NCBI GenBank assembly: GCA_000585055.1
Contig: JEMX01000038.1
Location: 1-52,888 of the forward strand
DNA length: 52,888 bases
Direction of reading: 5' to 3'
Origin: Candidatus Accumulibacter appositus
GTDB taxonomy: Bacteria > Pseudomonadota > Gammaproteobacteria > Burkholderiales > Rhodocyclaceae
The notes under the pieces are model-generated. The model did no database searches, had not been told where the DNA came from, and saw nothing but the letters and a program-made list of their open reading frames with translations. Shown here piece by piece: positions 35,819 through 48,939 of the stretch (the first letter of the stretch is position 1; the number at the start of each line of letters is the position of its first letter). Made by a program: the position numbers and the translations under genes.

Positions 35819-36191
35819 TGGCTCAGGGTTCCGTATGGCGCTTGCTCGTGCTTGGCGAGGGTGAAGGAAGCCTTGCCGGCCGACGCAGCCGCCGTGTTCA
35901 AAGTGGCTGTCATGACAGAAACTGTGCGCGATATTGGCAAGCTTGTCGACAAGATCCCTAGGAGGTGGGCTACGTCGGTCTTGATCCTGGTGCCGTCCGT
36001 CCATCCGGTGAAGGAATATCCCGATCCTACGCTTCGCCCTGTACAGCCACGTCGGCCGTCCTTCGGATCCGTCGACAAGGCGACCAGCAGGCGAAGGATG
36101 CGGAGAACGCATGCCGGGCAGTTAGTGCTGTCGTAGATTCGTGCACCTAAATAGCAAAGTCGACCGCTCACGAAGCAAAACCTGCGAATAG

Positions 36192-36205
36192 TTGACCTTT
36201 GTCAA
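36192..36205 (+). promoter_or_regulatory. FNR/DNR-type box upstream of nirS
   Basis: TTGAC-CTTT-GTCAA is a perfect inverted repeat matching the Crp-Fnr family pattern (TTGAT-N4-ATCAA and its NO-sensing DNR/NnrR variants). It lies 84 bp before nirS in the region shared with the reductase gene. I see no gene in 35819-36289. Confidence 0.75.
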
Positions 36206-36286
36206 CAACTATTCCCCGGCCGAGGCGTAAACCGTCACCACAGTTTGGCGTTTTGCCGGCTGCATGGACAAGTTGGAGGATCCTAG

Positions 36287-38029
<1,743 letters not shown>

Positions 38030-38056
38030 GTTAGTCTCCAGCGACAATGGCGCAAC

Positions 38057-38081
38057 GGGGGCTCGCACAGCCCCCTTTGCC
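38057..38081 (+). terminator. Intrinsic terminator after nirS
   Basis: GGGGGCT-CGCAC-AGCCCCC is followed by TTTGCCTTTG, 27 bp after the nirS stop. The following 240 bp hold no supported gene. Confidence 0.75.
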
Positions 38082-38318
38082 TTTGTTGGGTCCTGGCGTG
38101 TTTTGCCGGCCGGCCGTCATTCGAGCCCTTGGGCGCATCGGCTACAATGCCCACCAACTGACGACAGGCGTTTGCCTGATGGTCGCCACGTGCACAGGCG
38201 CCGCACAATACTGCAGACATCGCCTGCCACTTGCCATCAGCCGCCCTGTCCCTGCCATGCTTGTTGCCGGTGTTTCATTGCCTGGCAGATGCGCTGCTGC
38301 AGGCGTTGAGGCAGGCAT

Positions 38319-39194
38319 TTACGTGCTTATTTTGGTACGTCTCCCAAAATAAATCAGGCCAACGGTGAGCGCTGCAACAAGTAGCATCATCGGCTCAAGC
38401 GATTCGCCCAGTAATAACGATGAAAATCCTAGCGTAAGAAATAGTTGAAGCAACTGAACCTGACTAACCTTCGCAATTCCGCCCATGAGCAAGCCGCGAT
38501 ACCAGAAGAAAAAACCAATCCACTGGCTCATCAATCCCAAATAGACAAAAGCAAGCCATCCTGTTACGGGAACTGCGGTCAAGCTGACGGGGCTTACGGA
38601 TAGCATTAACGGCAGCGTAATGGGCAAGCCAAAAATAAGCGCCCAGGAAATCGCTTCCGGGCCGCTTATATACTTTGTTGCGATTGCCCCACAGGCATAA
38701 CCAAGTCCTCCGAGAAAAACCCCCGCCAGCAGTAGCGCATCAGGGATGTGTAATCCTCCCGAGGCGCGAATCCACGCGTATCCGCAGACCAGACCGGTGC
38801 CAACTGCCGCACAAGCCCAGAAGGCGCGTGGCAAGCGTTCGCGGTTCAGCGTTGCTCCGATAACGGCTGTGGCGAGAGGAAGAATGCCGTTGATGACCGC
38901 CGAGTGGCTCGATGACACCCATTGCAGCGCAATGGTATTGAGCAATGGCCAGCCAAAAACAACGCCCACCGTCGTGCCAATCAAAGGCCACCAAGCCTCA
39001 CGGGGAGGCGGTTTCTTGTTCGCCAGAAGCAGGTAGGCAATTCCAGCGACTGCGGCCAATACAGCGCGACCGGACCAGATAAACCATGCCGACATAAGGT
39101 CGCCGGAAAGTGCGATTTTAGTCACCGGCATTGTCAGACTGAAAATGAGTACGCCAAGAGCGCCCAACATCAAACCACGGACAGACGGCGTCAT
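38319..39194 (-). CDS. EamA/DMT-family transporter
   Basis: Inner-membrane protein of 291 aa with ten predicted helices in two EamA halves (MLGALGVLIFSLTMPVTKIA ... and GVFLGGLGYACGAIATKYIS ...). Members export metabolites or drugs; the substrate is unknown. Its codons are clearly more AT-rich than those of neighbouring genes, which suggests acquisition from another genome. An extended -10 promoter (TGCTATAAT) lies about 47 bp upstream. The gene is flanked by non-coding DNA on both sides. Confidence 0.88.
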   Translation of the reverse strand: MTPSVRGLMLGALGVLIFSLTMPVTKIALSGDLMSAWFIWSGRAVLAAVAGIAYLLLANKKPPPREAWWPLIGTTVGVVFGWPLLNTIALQWVSSSHSAVINGILPLATAVIGATLNRERLPRAFWACAAVGTGLVCGYAWIRASGGLHIPDALLLAGVFLGGLGYACGAIATKYISGPEAISWALIFGLPITLPLMLSVSPVSLTAVPVTGWLAFVYLGLMSQWIGFFFWYRGLLMGGIAKVSQVQLLQLFLTLGFSSLLLGESLEPMMLLVAALTVGLIYFGRRTKIST

Positions 39195-39240
39195 GTAGAA
39201 TTAATTCCCGAGTTAAGATCATAAAATTATTATGAAAGCG

Positions 39241-39249
39241 ATTATAGCA
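39241..39249 (-). promoter_or_regulatory. Extended -10 promoter of the EamA gene
   Basis: On the minus strand TGCTATAAT is a perfect extended -10 element, giving a leader of about 40 nt. No clear -35 is visible. The rest of 39195-39549 holds no supported gene. Confidence 0.6.
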
Positions 39250-39549
39250 CTCGTCGCCTGAGTTGTTTCTCGTCGCCGTGGAGCTGTTGTTAAAAAACAG
39301 GAGCGACTCGATTGAGTCGCAAGCCGCTACTTCTGGACGTTGCTGAACCTGACGATGCTGAAGGCCGTTCTTGATTTTTCCGCATGGCTTTTGGCGACCC
39401 ACTAGAGACGGTCAACATTGCGAGGAGAAAGTCGTAGAAAGACAAGTCGAGCGGTCGCATCCTCGTGGTCCTGACGCCATGCTTGGAATCGAAGGTCCGC
39501 CCGCTGGTGTTCCATTGAAACGCTTCGACTGCAAGTGCGCCCCGCAACT

Positions 39550-40596
39550 CTAGAGCGTTGCGTGGACGTCCTTGGCGGCAGTAGTCAGCTTATCGAGGGA
39601 TTCCTCGAGGCAATCGCTTTGATTCAGTGTCTGCAGCCACAAGGGAAGGGCGGGGCTCACGCTCTTCCAGCAGAGAGGGATCAGCAGACCGAAGCCAGCG
39701 CGCTTGTTGCGTAGCCGGGCAATGTTCAGCTCTTCCTGGCATTCTGGCGATGCAAAGTATGCCGGGCTGAGGATGGAGACGACCTTTCGGCAGCTCTCGA
39801 TCGCCCGATCGATGTCGTCCTGGTACGACTTTCCTTTCTGAATCGAGAGGCGGAAGTCGAACACCGTGGTGGACTGACTGATCGCCGCGAGTTCGCGCTT
39901 GAACGCGTCAGCGGCATCTGCGTTGTGACTGCTGAAGCTAAGGAACACATCGTAATGTGGGGCAACTGGCGGAGGCGCACTGAGCGAGGCGCCTCTTGTC
40001 CGCGAGCCCTCGCCATTCTCGGCGAGCGTTTTCATCAACGTCAGCAACGCGGGGGCGCGACCTGGATCGCGCTCGAAGATCATCAGCTGGGAGACGGGAA
40101 GCCCACGGCGCATCCATTGGATGGCTGCGCTCACGAGTGCCTCCATCATCAGCAGCGCTGACCAGCGTTGATCCCCAGAGGCAAGGATGGGCATCGCAAC
40201 GCGTCTATCTTCCTGGTCGGACAGGAAGGGGAAGAGGCCGCGAAAGAGGGCGCTTACCGTTTCGGGGGGACTGCCGAGCTCGTGGGGCTCGAAGACGGCG
40301 AGACGCCGCGCACCGCGCCATGCGGAGTGATCGTCGATTTCGCGAGAAAGCCAGAAGCCGGATGTGTTGCGTAGATCGACGGCTTTGTCCAGCGCCAGTT
40401 CTGCCACTGACAGGCCACTTCTGTGTAGGGCGCCGATCAGGGATGTGGGCGTCGGAACGTAGTCGTCGGGGAAGGCGGATGCCACGAGAAGGTCGACCGC
40501 CTCGTGGCGTCCCAGCTCGGTGATGTCGCCGAGAAACAGCGATATCAAGTGCTCGGTTTGACCGTCAAACACCTGGATTTCATATATTTTTTCCAT
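39550..40596 (-). CDS. Macro-like domain plus TIR domain protein (possible immunity effector)
   Basis: Protein of 348 aa. The C-terminal TIR domain (about residues 215-330) begins YDVFLSFSSHNADAADAF, has a BB-loop-like RLSIQKGKSYQDDI, and carries a Glu in SPECQEEL at the place of the catalytic Glu of NAD-degrading TIRs. The N-terminal 200 residues resemble a macro (ADP-ribose-binding) fold: LGDIT, then VDLLVASAF, SLIGALHR, and RRVAMPILASGDQRW, matching the strand order of macro domains. That part is inferred from pattern. The gene stands alone, without a partner gene on its strand. A phage-defence role using NAD-derived signals is plausible but unproven. Confidence 0.75.
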   Translation of the reverse strand: MEKIYEIQVFDGQTEHLISLFLGDITELGRHEAVDLLVASAFPDDYVPTPTSLIGALHRSGLSVAELALDKAVDLRNTSGFWLSREIDDHSAWRGARRLAVFEPHELGSPPETVSALFRGLFPFLSDQEDRRVAMPILASGDQRWSALLMMEALVSAAIQWMRRGLPVSQLMIFERDPGRAPALLTLMKTLAENGEGSRTRGASLSAPPPVAPHYDVFLSFSSHNADAADAFKRELAAISQSTTVFDFRLSIQKGKSYQDDIDRAIESCRKVVSILSPAYFASPECQEELNIARLRNKRAGFGLLIPLCWKSVSPALPLWLQTLNQSDCLEESLDKLTTAAKDVHATL

Positions 40597-40982
40597 TGCA
40601 GTCTCCTGGCTTGGTGCTGCTCTGAATCAGTCCTCTTGCTTATCGGCCACGGCCGTGGGGTCGCTAAACAATCTCCCTGCCTTGGTCGGGCAAGCGCCCC
40701 CAGGCAGGCAGGAGAGCTTGTCATGCACTTGCTCACGGCGGGGCATTTTTTCGAGCAGTCATTATCGATTGCTTGCCAATCCGTTGCGCCTTAACGGTCA
40801 TGACAGTCGAGACGCCCCAGATGATGAAAGTCATGACCGCTTCACCTCTTCCCCTGACCCTTCTCCCGCAGGGGGGAGAAGGGAGTTTCGTGAGTCGCTA
40901 GCGCGACTTTCACATTAACGGTCATGGCGCTTAGGCAGTAATGGCCAGCAGATCGTTCGCTGGCCAACATCGCTGCGGCTGA
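40597..40982. other. Repeat-rich intergenic region
   Basis: No gene is supported. It holds an inverted pair (CGGTCATGAC at 40796-40805 and GTCATGACCG at 40830-40839), a single TTAACGGTCATGG at 40915, and a copy of the GTGAGTCGC hairpin family at 40889-40913. Confidence 0.7.
40889..40913 (+). repeat. Intergenic hairpin repeat (GTGAGTCGC family), copy 2
   Basis: CGTGAGTCGCTAGCGCGACTTTCAC is preceded by a CTCCCGCAGGGGGGAGAAGGGAG hairpin, as in copies 1 and 3. It lies between the TIR gene start and the hydrolase stop. Confidence 0.8.
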
Positions 40983-42005
40983 TCAGCAGGCGCTCGGCTC
41001 GGCAGCGCAAAACGCTTGCGCCAACTCCTTTCGCAGCTCGGCTTCTCGGTCCGCATAGCGTGGCGAGAAATGAAACGGGATCAGCTGGCGGGCGCCAGCC
41101 GCGCGGGCGATGCTTCCGGCCTGCTTGGCGGTGAGGTGGAACTTGCGCGCCGCATGCGCGGCGTCCTCGTCGAGGAAAACGGCCTCGATGAACAGCAGGT
41201 CGGCGTCGCGGGCCAGGGACACGATGCGCTCGACGTTTTCCGGGTGATGAACGACATCGGTGACATAGGCGATGCGGCTTCCGGGCACGATCCTGAGCGC
41301 CGGTCTGAGCTCGGCCAGGGTGAGCGTCCGCTCCTCGCTGCGGCCCACGCTGTTCCAGAACGCGCGTATTGGCGTGTCGTCGCTGGCACCGGCAAGAACC
41401 GCCTGCTTGAGTCCTTGCAGCCACGGGCCGACCGGCAGCCCCATCTCATCCAGGCGGTTCTTCCAGAGGTTGACGTGCCGCGGTTCATCGAGCGCAAAGC
41501 CGAGCACGGGGATTTCGTGATCGAGGAAGCTGGCTCGCACCTGGAAGCTTTTCTCGGCGACGAGCAGGCCGTCGGGGCAGTGGGTCGTGACTAGGGGATC
41601 GCGCTGGAAGCGCTTGCGGCAGGCGAAGCGCGCGCGTTCGAGGCGGCCGTCGGGATGCCATTCGCTGACCACCAGGGTGAAGTTTCCCGCGTAGTTGTGC
41701 ACCAGGTTCCAAGTGTAGGCCGAGAGCTTCGCTTCCACCTGCGCCAGGATGCCGGGTGGCCCGAAAAGCTCGATGGCGTTCGGCCGGCCGAGCGAGATGC
41801 GCAGCAGCCAGTCGAAGCCGAAGAAGTGATCCATGTGCGTGTGCGAGACGAAGACATGGCTGATGCGCAACAGCTTGCGTGGCGGCAGCGCGCGGAGGTC
41901 GCCGAGATCGAAGAGCAGGGCGCGCTTTTCGAACGGGAAGTCGACGTGCAGGCCGGGGTCGCCGAAGGGCGGATTGACGAGCTGGGGATGGAAGGAGGGG
42001 CGCAT
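40983..42005 (-). CDS. RNase Z-like metallo-beta-lactamase-fold hydrolase
   Basis: Protein of 340 aa. The metal motif HTHMDH (HxHxDH) is at about residue 55. Later ligands are candidates in SFLDHEIPVLGF (about residue 160), YVTDVVHHPENVER (about 247) and IPFHFSPRYADRE near the end. The layout fits the tRNase Z (ELAC) subfamily or a related hydrolase; the short form and the N-terminal part are not typical enough to claim tRNA 3' processing. The ATG at 42005 lacks a clear ribosome site. Confidence 0.82.
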   Translation of the reverse strand: MRPSFHPQLVNPPFGDPGLHVDFPFEKRALLFDLGDLRALPPRKLLRISHVFVSHTHMDHFFGFDWLLRISLGRPNAIELFGPPGILAQVEAKLSAYTWNLVHNYAGNFTLVVSEWHPDGRLERARFACRKRFQRDPLVTTHCPDGLLVAEKSFQVRASFLDHEIPVLGFALDEPRHVNLWKNRLDEMGLPVGPWLQGLKQAVLAGASDDTPIRAFWNSVGRSEERTLTLAELRPALRIVPGSRIAYVTDVVHHPENVERIVSLARDADLLFIEAVFLDEDAAHAARKFHLTAKQAGSIARAAGARQLIPFHFSPRYADREAELRKELAQAFCAAEPSAC

Positions 42006-42057
42006 TGCGGAGGGGATGAGTGGTGGGGCGGGGGTTGGTTTTTCCCCCTCTCCCCAA

Positions 42058-42082
42058 CCCCTCTCCCGCGAGGGGAGAGGGG
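42058..42082. repeat. GC-rich intergenic hairpin
   Basis: CCCCTCTCCC-GCGA-GGGGAGAGGGG lies between the CurA-like gene stop and the hydrolase start. It resembles the flanking hairpin of the GTGAGTCGC repeat family but lacks the core motif. Confidence 0.6.
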
Positions 42083-42130
42083 CTAATTGGAGCTCTCCTG
42101 CGCGGGGCAGGGGGCGGTCGGGTGGCGTGC

Positions 42131-43177
42131 TCAGGTGGGCGCTACCTGGACGAGGAGTTTGCCGAAGTTGCGACCTTCGAGGAGGCCGATGAAGGCTTGC
42201 GGGGCGTTTTCGAGGCCGTCGACGATGTCTTCGCGGAACTTGATTTGTCCGGCCTTGAGCCAGACACTCATTGCGGTGAAGAACTCACCGTAGCGATCGC
42301 CGTAGTCGTCGAAAATGATGAAGCCCTGCATTCTGATGCGCTTGACCAGCAGGGTGCGGGTGAGCAGGCCGAGGCGGTTCGGGCCGGCGGGCAGCGACTG
42401 GTCGTTGTAGTGGGCGATCAGTCCGCACAGGGGGATGCGTGCGCGGACGTTGAGCAGCGGCAGCACGGCGTCGAAGACGGCGCCGCCGACGTTCTCGAAG
42501 TAGACGTCGATGCCTTGCGGGCAGGCTGCGGCGAGTGCCTTCGGGAAGTTCTCGCCGTGGTGATCGATGCAGGCGTCGAAGCCGAGTTCTTCAAGCACAT
42601 AGCGACACTTTTCGCTGCCGCCGGCGATGCCGACGACGCGACAGCCCTTGAGTTTGGCGATCTGACCGACCACCGCGCCGACGGCACCGCTCGCCGCGGC
42701 GACGACGACGGTCTCGCCGGCTTGCGGGCGGCCGATGTCGAGCAGGCCCATGTAGGCGGTGAAACCGGGCATGCCGAGCACGCCAAGCGCCAGCGACGGA
42801 CGTGGCCTGGCCGGATCGAGCTTGACCAGTCCGCGGCCATCGGAAAGCGCGTAGTCCTGCCAGCCGGAGTAGGCGAGGACCAGGTCGCCCGCACGATAGT
42901 CGGCATGCCGCGAGGCCTCGACCCGCGCGACCGTGCCGCCCGGCATGGGCTCGCCGATGCCGACCGGCGCGGCGTAGGACGGCGCCTCGCTCATGCGGCC
43001 GCGCATGTAGGGATCAAGCGAAAGATAGAGCGTGCGCAGCAGAAGCTGCCCTTCGGCGGCTTGCGGAACTGGCGCTTCGTCGAGCCGGAAGTTGTCGCTG
43101 CGCGGGGCGCCGACAGGGCGCGACTCGAGGACGATGCGCCGGTTGCGGCTGTCGTTCTGGCCAGATGGCTTGTTCAT
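42131..43177 (-). CDS. NADP-dependent oxidoreductase of the CurA/MDR type
   Basis: Zinc-free medium-chain reductase of 348 aa, related to NADPH-dependent curcumin/alkenal reductase. It shows SLDPYMRGRMSE near residue 53, nucleotide-binding VVAAASGAVGAVVGQIAKL, GIDVYFENVGG, and ends with FGKLLVQV, all typical of the family. It reduces activated double bonds of enones; the native substrate is unknown. Its ATG directly follows the stop of the alcohol dehydrogenase gene (TGAATG), so the two form an operon. Confidence 0.9.
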   Translation of the reverse strand: MNKPSGQNDSRNRRIVLESRPVGAPRSDNFRLDEAPVPQAAEGQLLLRTLYLSLDPYMRGRMSEAPSYAAPVGIGEPMPGGTVARVEASRHADYRAGDLVLAYSGWQDYALSDGRGLVKLDPARPRPSLALGVLGMPGFTAYMGLLDIGRPQAGETVVVAAASGAVGAVVGQIAKLKGCRVVGIAGGSEKCRYVLEELGFDACIDHHGENFPKALAAACPQGIDVYFENVGGAVFDAVLPLLNVRARIPLCGLIAHYNDQSLPAGPNRLGLLTRTLLVKRIRMQGFIIFDDYGDRYGEFFTAMSVWLKAGQIKFREDIVDGLENAPQAFIGLLEGRNFGKLLVQVAPT

Positions 43178-44335
43178 TCAGAGGGCTCCTTCGAGGATTT
43201 TCCGGCTCACCGCCAGGTCGATGTTGTGGTGCTCGCCGATGGCCGTCATGCCGTGCGCTTCGAGTTGGGCGAGCAGCGGATCGATCGCCTCGCGTCCCAG
43301 GCCGTAAGCGGCGAGGCGGGTGTCGACGCCGAGCGACTCGAAGAACTGCGCGGTACGGTGGATCGCTTCGTCGATGCGTTGCTTCTCGTCGCCATCCGTA
43401 ATCTGCCAGACGCGGGCAGCGTATTGCAGCAACTTGGCGCGCTTGTGCTCGCGCTGCACATTGAGCAGCGAAGGCAGCACGATGGCCAGGGTGCGCGCGT
43501 GGTCGATGCCGTGCGCGACGGTCAACTCGTGACCGATCATGTGCGTCGCCCAGTCCTGCGGCACGCCGGCACCGATCAGTCCGTTCAGCGCCAGCGTGGC
43601 CACCCACATCAGGTTGGCTCGCACCTCCGCATTCTCCGGTGTGGCCAGCGCCTGCGGCCCGATCTCGATCAGCGTCTGCAGCAGTCCTTCGGCAAAACGG
43701 TCCTGGGCCATGCCGCCAACCGGGTAGGTCAGGTATTGCTCGATGATATGCACGAAGGGATCGACGACGCCGTTGGCAATTTGCCGTGGCGGCAAGGTAT
43801 AGGTCTTGGTCGGATCAAGAATGGAGAACTGCGGGAAGACATGCGGGCTCATGAAAGCCAGCTTGGCCTGCGTTTCGCGGCGTGTAATGACCGAGCCGCT
43901 GTTCATTTCCGAACCGGTGGCCGGCAAGGTCAGGACGCTGCCGAAGGGCAGGGCGTTGTCGACCTTGCGACCATGGCTGAGCAGGATTTCCCAGGGATCG
44001 GCAGGGAAGTTCACGGCCGCGGCGACGAACTTGGTCCCGTCGATGACCGAGCCGCCCCCGACGGCGAGCAGGAAATCCAGCTTTTCGCGGCGAACCTGCT
44101 CGACGGCGCGCATCAGGGTTTCGTAGGTCGGATTCGGCTCGATGCCGCCGAATTCCTGCACCGGCCGCTCGCCGAGCGCCGCCCTGACTTCGTCGAGCGT
44201 GCCGTTCTTCTCGGCGCTGACGCCTCCGTAGAGGATCAGCACGCGCGCGTCGCCGGGAAGGAGGTCGGCCAGGCGCGGAATGGTTTCGCTGCCAAAGACG
44301 ATTTTCGTCGGGTTGTGAAACTCGAAGTTGTGCAT
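43178..44335 (-). CDS. Iron-containing alcohol dehydrogenase, YqhD-like
   Basis: NAD(P)-dependent dehydrogenase of 385 aa. The start at 44335 (MHNFEFHNPTKIVFG) has GGAG 7 nt upstream and matches the family N-terminus. Cofactor motif: AVGGGSVIDGTKF. Metal ligands are expected in NGVVDPFVHIIEQY and HMIGHELTVAHGIDHARTLA. YqhD-type enzymes reduce aldehydes with NADPH. Together with the CurA-like enzyme it suggests detoxification of reactive carbonyls (inference). Confidence 0.9.
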   Translation of the reverse strand: MHNFEFHNPTKIVFGSETIPRLADLLPGDARVLILYGGVSAEKNGTLDEVRAALGERPVQEFGGIEPNPTYETLMRAVEQVRREKLDFLLAVGGGSVIDGTKFVAAAVNFPADPWEILLSHGRKVDNALPFGSVLTLPATGSEMNSGSVITRRETQAKLAFMSPHVFPQFSILDPTKTYTLPPRQIANGVVDPFVHIIEQYLTYPVGGMAQDRFAEGLLQTLIEIGPQALATPENAEVRANLMWVATLALNGLIGAGVPQDWATHMIGHELTVAHGIDHARTLAIVLPSLLNVQREHKRAKLLQYAARVWQITDGDEKQRIDEAIHRTAQFFESLGVDTRLAAYGLGREAIDPLLAQLEAHGMTAIGEHHNIDLAVSRKILEGAL

Positions 44336-44349
44336 CGATTTCTCCATCA

Positions 44350-44375
44350 ATGTGAAAGTCGCGTACGCGACTCAC
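44350..44375 (-). repeat. Intergenic hairpin repeat (GTGAGTCGC family), copy 3
   Basis: On the minus strand it reads TTCGTGAGTCGCGTACGCGACTTTCAC, preceded by CCCTTCTCCCGCGAGGGGAG, which matches copies 1 and 2. It lies between the uvrB stop and the alcohol dehydrogenase start. Confidence 0.8.
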
Positions 44376-44497
44376 GAACCTCCCTTCTCCCCTCGCGGGA
44401 GAAGGGTCGGGGAAGAGGGGGGACGGTCGTAAGCGTTAGCGGTCGTCACCTTTCTCGGCTTTCGCCTTTCGCCCGACAAATCGGGCGAGCCGGCAGC

Positions 44498-46579
<2,082 letters not shown>

Positions 46580-46777
46580 GCTAGAATTTTACGTTGTTTC
46601 AGGACCCCCCGGCGCTCGGCGCGACGCTTGGCCGAGTGGTCCGGAAACAAGGCTTTGCAAGCACGCTTTTTTCCCCGACGCTTCGTTTTTCCCCGAAAGC
46701 TGATGCCATCCCCGAGCTCCCGGCGCCGCTGACCGGGGAGACGCGCAGCCCAGCAACCGGCCAACTTAGGAAACACC

Positions 46778-47980
46778 ATGACCGCCTCGCTTTTCGCCGC
46801 CGTTGAAATGGCTCCTCGCGACCCGATTCTCGGCCTCACCGAATCATTCAACGCCGACACCCGCTCGACCAAGGTCAACCTCGGCGTGGGCGTGTATTTT
46901 GACGACAGCGGCAAGATTCCCCTGCTGGCGGCCGTCAAGGCGGCCGAGAAAGCGCGTCTGGAAGCCATGCCGCCGCGCGGCTACCAGCCGATTGACGGTC
47001 TTGCTGCGTACAACCAGATTGTCCAGAAGCTGCTCTTCAGCGCCGATTCGCCTTTGCTCGAAGCGGGCCAGGTGGCGACCATCGAAGCGCTCGGCGGCAC
47101 TGGCGCACTAAAGGTCGGTGCCGACTACCTGCGCCGGCTGCTGCCCACGGCCAAGGTTTACATCAGCGATCCGAGCTGGGAGAACCACCGCGCGATTTTC
47201 GAATTCGCCGGTTTTGAAGTCGAGTCCTATCCCTACTATGATGCCGTCAGCCGCGGTGTCGATTTCGCGGCCATGAAGAGCGGCCTGAACGCACTGCCCG
47301 CGGGTTCGATCGTCGTCCTGCACGCTTGCTGCCATAACCCGACCGGCGCCGACCTCAGCCAGGCGCAATGGCGCGAAGTGATCGAGACGCTCAGCGCCCG
47401 CGGTCTGGTCGCCTTCCTCGACATGGCTTACCAGGGCTTCGCCGACGGCATCAGGGAAGACGCCCAGGTGCTGCAGATGTTTGCCGCATCGGGCCTGCAG
47501 TTCCTCGTCGCCAGCTCGTTCTCCAAGTCCTTCTCGCTCTACGGCGAGCGGGTCGGCGCCCTGTCGGTGGTCACCGCCAACCGCGATGAAACGGCACGTG
47601 TCCTGTCACAGATCAAGCGCCTGGTGCGCGCCAACTACTCCAACCCGCCGACCCATGGCGGCGCCATTGTCGCGGCGGTGCTGGCCAGCGCCGAGCTGCG
47701 CCAGATGTGGGAGGCAGAGCTCGCCGAGATGCGTCAGCGGATTTTCGCCATGCGCGTCAGCCTGGTCGACAAGCTGCAGGGCAGGGGGGTGACTACGGAC
47801 TTTTCCTTCGTCACCCGCCAGCGCGGGATGTTCTCCTACACCGGGCTCGACGTCGCCCAGGTCGACCGCATGCGCGACGAGTTCGGCATCTACGCGGTGA
47901 GCACCGGTCGCATCTGTCTGGCTGCGCTGAATACCAAGAACATCGATTACGTCGCCGACGCCATCGCTGCCGTTCTCTGA
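46778..47980 (+). CDS. Aromatic amino acid / aspartate aminotransferase (class I)
   Basis: PLP enzyme of 400 aa of the AspC/TyrB type. Motifs: NLGVGVYFDDSGKIPLL, GGTGALKVGADYLRR, SDPSWENHRAIFEFAGF, HACCHNPTGADLS, FLDMAYQGFADG, and the PLP lysine in SSFSKSFSLYGERVGAL. It transfers amino groups between aspartate, glutamate or aromatic amino acids and 2-oxo acids. Being next to and divergent from uvrB is a common arrangement in betaproteobacteria. A good terminator follows. Confidence 0.93.
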   Translation: MTASLFAAVEMAPRDPILGLTESFNADTRSTKVNLGVGVYFDDSGKIPLLAAVKAAEKARLEAMPPRGYQPIDGLAAYNQIVQKLLFSADSPLLEAGQVATIEALGGTGALKVGADYLRRLLPTAKVYISDPSWENHRAIFEFAGFEVESYPYYDAVSRGVDFAAMKSGLNALPAGSIVVLHACCHNPTGADLSQAQWREVIETLSARGLVAFLDMAYQGFADGIREDAQVLQMFAASGLQFLVASSFSKSFSLYGERVGALSVVTANRDETARVLSQIKRLVRANYSNPPTHGGAIVAAVLASAELRQMWEAELAEMRQRIFAMRVSLVDKLQGRGVTTDFSFVTRQRGMFSYTGLDVAQVDRMRDEFGIYAVSTGRICLAALNTKNIDYVADAIAAVL

Positions 47981-48001
47981 GGCTTGCTCTGCTCCATGAA
48001 C

Positions 48002-48027
48002 AACGCCGGCATCGCCGGCGTTTTTCA
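48002..48027 (+). terminator. Intrinsic terminator after the aminotransferase gene
   Basis: AACGCCGGC-ATC-GCCGGCGTT is a perfect 9-bp stem followed by TTT. It starts 21 bp after the stop codon. Confidence 0.85.
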
Positions 48028-48028
48028 T

Positions 48029-48053
48029 GTGAAAGTCGTGCAGGCGACTCACG
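48029..48053 (-). repeat. Intergenic hairpin repeat (GTGAGTCGC family), copy 4
   Basis: On the plus strand GTGAAAGTCGTGCAGGCGACTCACG, a diverged member of the family, directly follows the terminator. Its neighbouring GC-rich hairpin is degenerate. Confidence 0.65.
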
Positions 48054-48192
48054 AAGCTCTCTTGTCCCCGCCTGCGCGCACTGCAAGTGGAGGGGGCCGG
48101 CCATGACTTGCATGATTTGGGGTGTCTCCCGGTGTCATGAACCTTAGTTGGCCCGCGAAGGCAAGGCGTCCCGTGTCGGTCATGCCGGGTAG

Positions 48193-48798
48193 CAGGGCGA
48201 GCGCGAGGCCACCACCGCGTGCGCGTCCGACTCCAAGCCGTTCGGCGCCTACGACCAGAACCTGATGACGGGATGGCTCGCGCGCTAGGGCGGGCGCGGC
48301 ATCATGATCTACCGGCACGTCGACAAGAACTCGACCTGCATCTATTCGCAGATCAGGCGCTGCCCATCGTCTGAAGTGGCGGCGATGATGGAGGGCGTGC
48401 TGCGCCACTGCACGGCCATGGACATCGAACAGCAGTATGTCGAGAACCACGGCCAGAGCGAAGTCGCGTTCGCCTTCAGCGAGATCCACGAAGACTTGAA
48501 CGTGGTCGAGAACTGGAACAGCGCGAACAGCTTCCTCTTCTTCGGCGAGAAGGGCGAGATCGCCACCAAAAGCGTCGAGGACCAGGAACTGGCGATGCTG
48601 TCACCGCACCTGCTGCCGGCGGCGTGCCTGGTGTATGAGAACACGCTGTTCATCCAGGAGGTACTGGTCGAACCGGTGTGGCGCGAGCGCATGACGACCG
48701 ACGACTGGCGAGCGCTGTCGCCGCTGATCTATCACCAGGTCAATCCGTACGGGCCGATCGAACTGGATATGAACCGGCGGCTACCCATGGCCGCATAA
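48193..48798 (+). pseudogene. Tn3-family transposase (TnpA) remnant
   Basis: Only C-terminal pieces remain: [18 protein letters not shown], then a TAG stop at 48286-48288 where relatives have Tyr (ARYGGRG), then GIMIYRHVDKNSTCIYSQIR, SSEVAAMMEGVLRHCTAMDI and GQSEVAFAFSEI. That joins directly to EDLNVVENWNSANSFLFFGE and NPYGPIELDMNRRL, which lie about 150 residues further on in intact TnpA, so there is also an internal deletion. The 5' end is cut at an in-frame stop at 48190. A short plus-strand ORF (48304-48798) could still be translated, but would not be a working transposase. Confidence 0.88.
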
Positions 48799-48939
48799 GC
48801 TCCCGGAAATCCTCGTTTGCGGGATGGTTCCCGGCAATCGACAACATGGAGGCCAATGAACCCAAGATTTCTCCCGTAACTATCTCTTGATATGTTCTCC
48901 CGAAACGACCATCATGCGGTCGAGTAACAGGAGAGATTT

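Noticed and set aside
36240..36270. Sigma-54 promoter before nirS
   Set aside because: TTGGCGTTTTGCC has a shortened spacing; the FNR/DNR-type box upstream explains regulation better.
46580..46777. LexA (SOS) box upstream of uvrB
   Set aside because: No CTGT-N8-ACAG-type site is visible between uvrB and the aminotransferase gene.
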